Shown in pieces: positions 38,912 to 45,701 of a stretch of 45,701 nucleotides of DNA (position 1 is its first letter; every line of letters starts with the position of its first letter). Under the pieces are notes generated by a model. That model did no database searches. It was not told the origin of the DNA and worked only from the letters and a program-made list of their open reading frames with translations. A program made the position numbers and the translations under genes. The DNA comes from Candidatus Aadella gelida (GTDB taxonomy: Bacteria; Omnitrophota; Gorgyraeia; Tantalellales; Tantalellaceae), in the NCBI GenBank assembly GCA_030765205.1, contig JAVCDB010000033.1, positions 1-45,701 of the forward strand. Direction: 5' to 3'.

Positions 38912-40329
38912 TAACGTCTAAAAATCGATATCAGAGTATGGTGGCCTGGAGTGTAGGTATATCAATACTTATCATGTTCTTCACAGGCTGTTCCGATAAT
39001 AAAAAAACAGGTGTTTATCAGTATGAAAGAAAAGCCGATAAACATATAGAAGAAAATAGGTATGACCAAGCGATCTATATATTGCATGAGGGGTACGAGA
39101 CTTATCCTGAAAGCGAGAAAATGCTTGAGAAACTTACTTCTGGATATATACGTTACGCGCGTTTTCTTGACGGAAAAGGCGAGATCGACGAGGCTATAAA
39201 GAAAATGGAAACAGCTCGTGAGATGGATGAGAAAAACAAAGCTGCAATGCAGGAGTTATCGTATCTTTATGCCAAGAAATCCGTCGAAGAATCCTCGGAC
39301 CAAAAAACAGGAGAAGCTCTAGAACTTTCACTGAAAGCCGTAGATACGGCAATGCGATCTAAAAAAGTCCGAAAAAACACAGCAATATATTTTCATAATA
39401 GAGCAATAGAGGCCCTGCAAAAGAACGATGATAGAACAGTTCTTTTGTGCCTTAATGCTTCATATGTTTTGAGAACAAGCTTTGAAGTGCTTGATCTTTT
39501 AGGTCTGTATTATTACCAGAAAAACGATTTAGAAAGAGCTCTTTTTTACTGGGAGAAGGCCGTAAAGATAGATCCGGAGAGGGAAGGAATAAACGAAAAG
39601 ATAGAGAAGGTGCGCCGGGAGATAGCATTCTCCGGTAGTAAGAGTGCACTGGAAACTGAATACTTTAATGTTCAGTTTTACGGTGATCATAATCTTGATG
39701 CCGAGAAATTATCGAAAACATTGGAACAAGTCTATGACGAGGTTGGAAACGACCTTGGGTTTTATCCTCCGAAAAATACGCCTATCGTTTTTTACAAAGA
39801 AAAAGATTTTAGAAATATATTCAAACAACCCGGTATTGTAAGAGCTTTTTATGATGGATCCGGAATACGGATATCGATCAATGTGGATATTGATGATCCG
39901 GTCTTTCCAAGCATTGTCGCTCATGAGTACACGCATGCCGTTATATCGATGATGACCAATAATGAATGCCCAATATGGTTGCATGAAGGCGTAGCTGTAT
40001 TTGAACAGGCAAGATATACAAAACTTTCATTGCTATATTTAATGGGGGAGATCAAGAAGGGCAAAACGTTAACTTTGGAAGAAGTAAATGAGGGTTTTTC
40101 CGAAAAGACGGATAGTCAAAAGATAGCTTTGAGTTATGAAGCCGCATATACGGCGGTCCTGGTTATACTTGATAAATGGGGATGGGACGGTTTGAGGGGT
40201 CTAATGCACAATATGGGACGGGGAATGCATTATGCTAATGCGATGGATGAGGAGTTCTACATTTCACGTGAAGGATTTGAGAGTATCTGGAACGAATATC
40301 TAAAAAAACTATTTTTAGACTCAAACTGA
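38908..40329 (+). CDS. TPR lipoprotein with gluzincin-type metalloprotease domain
   Basis: The 473-residue protein is a lipoprotein: N-terminal hydrophobic stretch and lipobox F-T-G-C28. Residues ~35-235 form TPR-like helical repeats (for example YDQAIYILHEGYETYPESEKMLEKLT and DLERALFYWEKAVKIDPE). The C-terminal part has HEYTH (339-343) and a downstream Glu in WLHEGVAVFEQ (E360), the pattern of MA-clan zinc peptidases of the DUF1570/peptidase MA-like type. It is therefore a periplasmic or surface protease or a scaffold. Coupled to the upstream glycosyltransferase, it may act in the same envelope process. Confidence 0.85.
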   Translation: MITSKNRYQSMVAWSVGISILIMFFTGCSDNKKTGVYQYERKADKHIEENRYDQAIYILHEGYETYPESEKMLEKLTSGYIRYARFLDGKGEIDEAIKKMETAREMDEKNKAAMQELSYLYAKKSVEESSDQKTGEALELSLKAVDTAMRSKKVRKNTAIYFHNRAIEALQKNDDRTVLLCLNASYVLRTSFEVLDLLGLYYYQKNDLERALFYWEKAVKIDPEREGINEKIEKVRREIAFSGSKSALETEYFNVQFYGDHNLDAEKLSKTLEQVYDEVGNDLGFYPPKNTPIVFYKEKDFRNIFKQPGIVRAFYDGSGIRISINVDIDDPVFPSIVAHEYTHAVISMMTNNECPIWLHEGVAVFEQARYTKLSLLYLMGEIKKGKTLTLEEVNEGFSEKTDSQKIALSYEAAYTAVLVILDKWGWDGLRGLMHNMGRGMHYANAMDEEFYISREGFESIWNEYLKKLFLDSN

Positions 40330-40348
40330 TAGGAAAACAATATTTTTC

Positions 40349-40377
40349 TTGACAATTAAGCATAAAAGAGTTAGAAT
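40349..40377 (+). promoter_or_regulatory. sigma-70 promoter of the PilZ gene
   Basis: TTGACA (40349-40354), a 17-base spacer and TAGAAT (40372-40377), about 20 bases before the start codon region. Confidence 0.75.
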
Positions 40378-40403
40378 AAGAAAAAGTTACAAGAGGGATA
40401 GAT

Positions 40404-40760
40404 ATGTATGAAGGTGCGGAAAGAAGAAAATACAAGAGAATCACTAGGCCATTTGTAGCAAGGTTTCGCATATTGACTGAAGATGGTGACGGAGGACTTT
40501 TTCCGGGTTGGGATATCGTAAATGTACAGGATTTGAGTGCTGGCGGGATATTATTTAATTATGACGACAGGATAGCCGAGGATTCTAAGCTGGAGTTCAA
40601 ACTTAATATTCCTACGATTGACAAACCTGTCGGATGTGTAGGAAAGGTAGTGTGTGCGATAAAGGAACCTAATTCTTCACGGGTGCGTATCGCTTCGGTT
40701 TTTACCGAGATAGATTTTGTGACAAAGGATGAAATAAATAGATTTGCGGAAACAACATAA
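40404..40760 (+). CDS. PilZ domain protein, probable cyclic di-GMP receptor
   Basis: The 118-residue single PilZ domain has both binding motifs: RKYKR (residues 8-12, RxxxR) and DLSAGGI (43-49, D/N-x-S-x2-G). Such proteins change shape on binding cyclic di-GMP and act on partners in motility, envelope or polysaccharide systems; the partner is not evident. It has its own promoter and terminator, so it is a single-gene unit. The RBS AAGAGGG precedes the ATG. A PAS-HD-GYP protein that may remove the ligand is encoded 9.5 kb upstream. Confidence 0.9.
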   Translation: MYEGAERRKYKRITRPFVARFRILTEDGDGGLFPGWDIVNVQDLSAGGILFNYDDRIAEDSKLEFKLNIPTIDKPVGCVGKVVCAIKEPNSSRVRIASVFTEIDFVTKDEINRFAETT

Positions 40761-40794
40761 GTGTATTAGCGCAGGAAGGTGCTAGAGAAGAGAG

Positions 40795-40833
40795 AAAAAA
40801 ATAGGGATGCCGTATGGCGCCCCTATTTTTTTT
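40795..40833. terminator. bidirectional terminator between the PilZ gene and recN
   Basis: A-run plus ATAGGG and GCC (40795-40812) pairs with GGC and CCCTAT plus a T-run (40815-40833). It serves both converging genes. Confidence 0.85.
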
Positions 40834-40873
40834 GTGTAAATAAGAATTAAAATTTATCAAAAGAACAGTCTTA

Positions 40874-42559
40874 TCACTTTTTAGCCCCGCCCCTTGAGAG
40901 CATACTGGAAGCATGTTCTACCGCAATGTCACTTTCAGTGTCACCGGCCATCATTTCAGCTATCTCTTTTAGCCGGGCTTTATGATCAAGAGTTTCGACT
41001 TCAGTGAAGGTCCGTCCATTTTTTACGGTTTTCATGACCTTTTGATGTTTGTCTCCGAAAGAAGCTATTTGAGGAAGATGTGTGATCAAGATTATCTGAC
41101 GATTCCCTGAAAGCTGCTTAAGTTTTTCTCCTATTACTGTACCCAGACGTCCGCCGATCTGCGCGTCTATTTCGTCAAAGATAAGTACGGGGATAGGGTC
41201 GACCTTGGTCAAGGCCTCTTTAAGTGCAAGCATGACGCGCGCAGCCTCTCCTGAGGAGACGATCTCGGCCAACGGCTTGAGATCTTCACCTTTATTAGGG
41301 CTTATATAAAAAACTGCCTTATCGGTTCCCGTAGAGGATAGTTCTGTTTTGTCTATCTGACACTTAAACTTTACATTTTTTATCCCAAGTTCCTTGAGTC
41401 CCTTTTCAATTGTGGATCTTAGAGCTATCGCGGTTTCAGATCGCTTTTCAGTAAGCGCCGAAGCGGCTTTTTCGGCCTTGATCAGTGAGGATTTGAGCTG
41501 CTTCTTGATATCGGCATCATTGTGCTCAAGATTTATGAGAAGGTCGTATTTTTCTTTAGCCTTTTGGTAGAAAACCATAACATCTTCAAGTGTGGGTCCG
41601 TATTTACGTGTGAGTTCATGGTAAATATCAAGACGTTTGTTTACTTCATCAGCTCGTTGAGGGTGGAAAGAAAGTTCCTCAAGATAATCTGTGATAAGAG
41701 AAGATAGATCCGAGGCGTCTTCTTGTATTCGTGATAATATCTCAGATAGGGGTGAAGTAGACTCGTCAGTAGAATTCAAAATATTCATAAAAGTAAAAGC
41801 TTGAGAGGCAATTTTGTTTGCCCCATTTTCTTCGTTATCAAAAAGTTCTAGAATGCTTGAGGCAGACGCGTGAAGCTTTTCTGCGTTATTTACCCGGGAA
41901 CTTTCTTTTATAAGTTTTTCATGTTCGGTGATGTCTAGCGGGACCTGCTCAAGTTCTTTGATCTGATGTGATAATGTATCTAGCTCTCTTTCGCTGTTTG
42001 CGGACAGTTCTTCCAATCTTATAGATTCTTTTTTGAGGGTAAGATAAGAGTCAAATGTTTTGGAATATATTCCCATTTTATTTTTTATATTGGAGAGCGC
42101 ATCCAGCATTGAGAGATGATTACTTTCTGATAAGAGCATTTGATGATCATGGGGGCCATGTAGGTCAACCAATCGGTTCCCTATAGATTTTAACTGTCCG
42201 ACAGTCACGGTACGACCGTTTAGCTTATTCTTACTGCGTCCGTCAGGTAGAAAAGTGCGACTAATTATCAAGATGTTTTCATCGTCATCGATATATTCTG
42301 AAAATAAAGGATTTATGGATAAAAATTGAGAAGAAAGATCCAGTACCGCTTCGATCATGCATGAACTATTAACGTCATGTATGTGAGACGAACTGAGTTT
42401 ACCTCCGAGGGCCACCTGAAGGGCGTCAATTAATATGGATTTACCCGCACCGGTCTCGCCGGTGAGAATATTGAGACCTTTATCAAAATCCACGGTTAAT
42501 TGGTCTACTAGCCCGAAATTTTTAATAATAAGATTAGACAGCATAGTATTTTCAAACAT
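40874..42559 (-). CDS. recN: DNA repair protein RecN
   Basis: RecN is an SMC-like ATPase that acts early in double-strand break repair. The 561-residue protein has LIIKNFGLVDQLTVDFDKGLNILTGETGAGKSILIDAL (Walker A, residues 34-41), a long central coiled coil, then the signature ISPNKGEDLKPLAEIVSSGEAARVMLALK and Walker B VLIFDEIDAQIGGRLG. Length is normal. The family start suggests the second ATG (42544); the first ATG (42559) has a slightly better RBS (GGTAG), so either is possible. It is divergent from the giant gene, with a 167-base shared upstream region. Confidence 0.93.
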   Translation of the reverse strand: MFENTMLSNLIIKNFGLVDQLTVDFDKGLNILTGETGAGKSILIDALQVALGGKLSSSHIHDVNSSCMIEAVLDLSSQFLSINPLFSEYIDDDENILIISRTFLPDGRSKNKLNGRTVTVGQLKSIGNRLVDLHGPHDHQMLLSESNHLSMLDALSNIKNKMGIYSKTFDSYLTLKKESIRLEELSANSERELDTLSHQIKELEQVPLDITEHEKLIKESSRVNNAEKLHASASSILELFDNEENGANKIASQAFTFMNILNSTDESTSPLSEILSRIQEDASDLSSLITDYLEELSFHPQRADEVNKRLDIYHELTRKYGPTLEDVMVFYQKAKEKYDLLINLEHNDADIKKQLKSSLIKAEKAASALTEKRSETAIALRSTIEKGLKELGIKNVKFKCQIDKTELSSTGTDKAVFYISPNKGEDLKPLAEIVSSGEAARVMLALKEALTKVDPIPVLIFDEIDAQIGGRLGTVIGEKLKQLSGNRQIILITHLPQIASFGDKHQKVMKTVKNGRTFTEVETLDHKARLKEIAEMMAGDTESDIAVEHASSMLSRGGAKK

Positions 42560-42597
42560 ATTCTACCATTAGATAATAATTTTTCAAATCATATTTG

Positions 42598-42619
42598 TAA
42601 TTAGGGACGTCCCCAATTA
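42598..42619. repeat. REP-like imperfect palindrome
   Basis: TAATT, AGGGACGTCCCC, AATTA form an imperfect palindrome of 22 bases between recN and the giant gene. It is the most complete of the GGGGACGT/CCCAATT family in the window. Confidence 0.5.
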
Positions 42620-42653
42620 AACGGGTTAAACATGAAATAGTTAGCAAAAAGAG

Positions 42654-42683
42654 TTTACATATTATGCACAAGGGTATTATAAT
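42654..42683 (+). promoter_or_regulatory. sigma-70 promoter of the giant secreted protein gene
   Basis: TTTACA (42654-42659), an 18-base spacer and TATAAT (42678-42683). It lies 44 bases before the GTG start and gives a short leader with RBS GGAGG. Confidence 0.7.
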
Positions 42684-42726
42684 AGTGGTGTTAGTAGTTT
42701 TAAAACCAAGATAAACTGGAGGATAT

Positions 42727-45701
42727 GTGAATCGTATAAAAAACAATATTTTCAGCAATATCCTATCAATACTCGTTTTATTTACGTTCTTGTCTTCAAA
42801 TCTCACCATAGCTAACGGTACCGAGCTATCTTATCAAAATATTTCTCCTCCATGGATAATGGCCGCGTCTCCTTCACCCGGGAGAGAAGCTTTTCAGCGG
42901 CAAGTTCTGTCTCATTGGACATACAATTATGTGTTTCTAACCATATCTAAATTTCTCTTGGAAAAACGCGGAGAAACAGAAGAATTGAAAAGTTTCTTAA
43001 AAGAAGCATTATCGGGAAGAGAGAAAGAAATAAGGGATATGTATGTTTTTATTGATGAGGTCACGGTCGCGAGAGATAAGGTAAGGATACTTTTCAAAAA
43101 GGACGGTAAAAGGGGCGTAGCCGAAATATGGAGAGCTCCGGAAAATGAAGACCAAAAATTTGTTATCATGATAAGACCCGATGAAGTGAACGCTTCCGGT
43201 ATCGGAGAAGGTCAGGATAAGGATAGGCGTTTTGATATATCGCGGATGTCAGTTGCTTCTCTTTCTCTGGAAGGCTTTATTCCCGAACTGAAAGAAAAAG
43301 AAGCGATAGAGGCAAACACTAGAGGGGGCTTGGGTGCGTATGACGGGGATAAACAGGAAGGGCTAGCCCGGATCGGAGCTGCTGGTATGGGTTTTCAACC
43401 CGGATACGCGTTAGGATCTATAGACGGAGAGATCACGAAGGTCGATTATAAAAAACTTGCTGAAGAAGGAATAATAGAAGCCGTGGATACCGGTGATGAA
43501 GCTCTCGAGGTTTGGGCCGGTGCGGAAGACAACCTGGTAACTGGGGAACACTACGATAATAATGTCAAGACCAGGGTAGAGGTATACAGGGTGAACCGCG
43601 GAGGGACCTGGAAATATATCTTTGTTTCCGATGTTTTTGACAGGTTATACGCGGACGGATTCCTGCACAGGTTCATGCAACAGGTGGTATTCGGTAAAGC
43701 GGTATATGTGTTCATGAAAAAGCATAATGTAAGGCCGGATATCATTCATCTAAACGAGACCCCTCCAGTTGTCGCCGCCATGTTAATAAGGGCCGATGAA
43801 AATTTTAACGATACCGCTATAGTCTATACTAACCATACTCTTGTCCCTGCTGGCTTTCATGATCAGAGGTTCAGCCGTAGGCGAATAGGACTGGATGTGG
43901 GGCGTATGGAATATCTTATGGGACTTCCAGAAAATAAAGTCGATAATTTTAGGAAATTTTTTATGAGGAATGGTAATACGGTGGATTTCTGTCACGCGGC
44001 AATGAAAATAGCGGATGTCATAAACGCGGTAAGCGATGAGCATGCTGAACGAACCGTAAAACTATTTAGGGACGAATATGGGGTAGATCTTGAGGGTAAA
44101 GTAATCGGGGTCCTTAACGGTTCCGGAGAGGAATGGGTCAGTGCCGGTCTGAAAGACTTGATGGAAAAAGGGAGCCTGCCTACAGCTGACGAGATATGGG
44201 AAAATCACGAAGCCAATAAAGGCGAGGTGTATGAGGAAATAGAGGAACGTACTGGCATAAAGTTGGATCCGAAAAAACTTACTATGTGGGCGGTGCGTAG
44301 GATAGTTGAATATAAGAGCCAGTATCCGGTCCTTCGGTTCATTGTGTATATTCTGTGTTCAAGCAAGGAAGAATCCTTTACCCGCGAGAGACTTATGGAA
44401 CTGTGGCGGCGGGATATGCCAGCTCTATCAGGAAAATATGCCGGAAAGGTCTATAATAAAGATATAGAGAGGACCGCGGAACACATACTGGATAGGCTTT
44501 TCGCCGGCAGGGATACTATAAACGGTCTTGATATGCAATTAGTTATAGGAGGGCCAGAATATGAGAAAGATTGGGGAAGACAATTCCGTAAATGGATGAG
44601 GGATATCCCGGAGATCAACGGGAACGTGGTGTTTTTGGAAAATCATGAACCAAGTCTTCTGTATACGCAGGCCATAGCTTCGGATATATGCATCAATATG
44701 CCCAGACCGTTCGAAGAAGCTTGCGGAACCTCCGACCAGCGCAGTGCCCGCAACGGCGGCGTTAATATCGCTTTAATGGGGGCGGGTCCGGTCGAGTGGA
44801 TGAGGGAATATAATGAAAAGACCGGCAATGGTAGCGGATTCTTCATCGGGCCGTATCTACGTGAGACCGGGGACGGTGCAGAGGCCGATCTCAAAAGTTT
44901 TTACAATAATGCACCCGTTGATGTTCTCCTGAAAGCCGAAAAAGCTTCGGGACTTTTCAGGAGAAGAAGCAAACTTAAATGGAAAGGGCTTATGCTCAAT
45001 GCTTTTATGGACAGCACTTTCGGGCTGGACAAAAAAGCGGTTACCGCATATGCTATGGAGGAAAGATATGCTAGTCTGGTATATCGTAACGCTATTGCCG
45101 AAAGAAGAGGCATAGATAGTGTCAGAAAAAAGGAGAGGACCTTGCTGGAACAATTGCTTGAACCGGATATGGAAAAAGAACCCGTAAAATATACAGCGTA
45201 TAAGGTAGCCGGTCTTATTGGCAAGGATAATATTGACGATGCGGTCAGAGAATTTTGTATTAAGTATTTGAGTTCCAATGAAGAGGGAAATGACTTTACT
45301 GTCAAGATGTTCAACATGTTGATAAGCGCGGCTGACAAGGATAAAGGAGTCATTGGTAGGATCAGAGAGTTTTCTAAGGGGATAAAGCAAGAGATTAGAG
45401 AAGTTATAACAGATCCTGAGGCATTATGGTATTTTCAGAATATAATAGGTCAGGCAGTTGTTATCTTGTCTGCTGTAGAAGACGGGATAAAAGGTGCCGG
45501 AGAGATGAGGGTAACTAATGATTCCGGTAATATGCTGCAAGCGGGAGATAAAGACAGAGGCCAAAGTTTTATAGATGAAAGTAGTATTCCAACGGGACTA
45601 GGGTCGGCCGGTGCGGAGGGTATGCCGGGTGCATATGACAGGGGATATGAGACGTTCAAGAAATTGGGCGACAATATCCTGGAAGACTTGGTATATGGTC
45701 G
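42727..45701 (+). CDS. large secreted glycogen-phosphorylase-like protein, 3' end outside window
   Basis: An open frame of at least 991 codons runs off the right edge. GTG 42727 follows GGAGG, and an in-frame TAA at 42712 excludes earlier starts. Residues 1-29 form a signal peptide. Residues ~35-740 resemble alpha-glucan phosphorylases: GGLG (200-203), IHLNE (340-344), YTNHTLVPAG (367-376), NAVSDEH, VRRIVEYK (523-530), VVFLENHEPSL and PFEEACGTSDQR (661-672). In phosphorylases the last motif reads EASGTSGMK, whose Lys holds pyridoxal phosphate; here it is R672. It may be inactive, PLP-free or a binding module. Residues ~920-985 are a Gly-rich linker, suggesting more domains downstream. Confidence 0.8.
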   Translation, partial: MNRIKNNIFSNILSILVLFTFLSSNLTIANGTELSYQNISPPWIMAASPSPGREAFQRQVLSHWTYNYVFLTISKFLLEKRGETEELKSFLKEALSGREKEIRDMYVFIDEVTVARDKVRILFKKDGKRGVAEIWRAPENEDQKFVIMIRPDEVNASGIGEGQDKDRRFDISRMSVASLSLEGFIPELKEKEAIEANTRGGLGAYDGDKQEGLARIGAAGMGFQPGYALGSIDGEITKVDYKKLAEEGIIEAVDTGDEALEVWAGAEDNLVTGEHYDNNVKTRVEVYRVNRGGTWKYIFVSDVFDRLYADGFLHRFMQQVVFGKAVYVFMKKHNVRPDIIHLNETPPVVAAMLIRADENFNDTAIVYTNHTLVPAGFHDQRFSRRRIGLDVGRMEYLMGLPENKVDNFRKFFMRNGNTVDFCHAAMKIADVINAVSDEHAERTVKLFRDEYGVDLEGKVIGVLNGSGEEWVSAGLKDLMEKGSLPTADEIWENHEANKGEVYEEIEERTGIKLDPKKLTMWAVRRIVEYKSQYPVLRFIVYILCSSKEESFTRERLMELWRRDMPALSGKYAGKVYNKDIERTAEHILDRLFAGRDTINGLDMQLVIGGPEYEKDWGRQFRKWMRDIPEINGNVVFLENHEPSLLYTQAIASDICINMPRPFEEACGTSDQRSARNGGVNIALMGAGPVEWMREYNEKTGNGSGFFIGPYLRETGDGAEADLKSFYNNAPVDVLLKAEKASGLFRRRSKLKWKGLMLNAFMDSTFGLDKKAVTAYAMEERYASLVYRNAIAERRGIDSVRKKERTLLEQLLEPDMEKEPVKYTAYKVAGLIGKDNIDDAVREFCIKYLSSNEEGNDFTVKMFNMLISAADKDKGVIGRIREFSKGIKQEIREVITDPEALWYFQNIIGQAVVILSAVEDGIKGAGEMRVTNDSGNMLQAGDKDRGQSFIDESSIPTGLGSAGAEGMPGAYDRGYETFKKLGDNILEDLVYG

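Noticed and set aside
42552-42809. Minus-strand ORF across the recN-giant gene spacer
   Set aside because: It overlaps the promoter, RBS and signal-peptide codons of the + strand giant gene and has no RBS or family.

Overview
The window is a bacterial chromosome segment of roughly 40% GC, Gram-negative in style (SpoIID/LytB-type wall protein, SecDF, lipoproteins, secreted proteins). The gene content and order (EF-G2-like factor, yebC, ruvCAB, spoIID, queA, tgt, yajC, fused secDF, recJ) and an enormous secreted protein running off the right edge suggest an uncultivated PVC-type bacterium, most likely candidate phylum Omnitrophota (OP3). That assignment is inference from memory of gene neighbourhoods, not a database result. 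No rRNA, tRNA, CRISPR array, phage or intact transposase gene was seen.

Layout. 1-3.5 kb: small hypothetical, membrane and housekeeping genes (PNPOx-like flavoprotein, SlyD-like PPIase, cold-shock protein). 3.7-18.4 kb: a core block on the + strand covering translation (EF-G-like factor, YebC), Holliday-junction processing (RuvCAB), cell wall (SpoIID), tRNA queuosine (QueA, Tgt), two small signalling proteins (PAS protein, receiver), protein export (YajC, SecDF) and RecJ. 18.4-28.4 kb: rpmB (minus strand), recG, rsmD-coaD-pta-ackA (CoA and acetyl-phosphate metabolism), then rpmF-plsX-fabH-fabD (fatty acid and phospholipid start-up). 28.6-32.2 kb: two convergent secreted hypotheticals, a PAS/HD-GYP protein, an Smr protein and a ferredoxin-nitroreductase fusion. 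32.4-38.0 kb: a glycerol/lipid-scavenging operon (lipase-like hydrolase, GlpK, GlpA-like flavoprotein, NAD(FAD) oxidoreductase, DUF1667 protein and a 39-codon ORF). 38.1-42.6 kb: a glycosyltransferase and TPR metalloprotease lipoprotein pair, a PilZ protein, and recN on the minus strand. 42.7 kb to the edge: at least 991 codons of a secreted, glycogen-phosphorylase-like protein in which an Arg aligns with the PLP lysine.

The least ordinary part is the non-coding DNA. Several families of dispersed intergenic repeats recur between ordinary genes: (i) arrays of degenerate 7-mers, often paired as inverted arms around a TTGACCGATGTG core (six cores in the window); (ii) three copies of a 225-275 bp element with CAAGCGTTTT/AAAACGCTTG arms always 76-78 bp apart; (iii) two copies of a 26-bp perfect palindrome next to a consensus DnaA box; (iv) REP-like GGGGACGT..CCCAATT fragments; (v) GATCCTTCGCTTCGCT-type hairpins, one of which lies in an insertion flanked by a 17-bp duplication of the rpmB start. 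There is also a terminator-like hairpin inside pta, a terminator in the cspA leader, and candidate structured leaders ahead of the EF-G-like gene and plsX.
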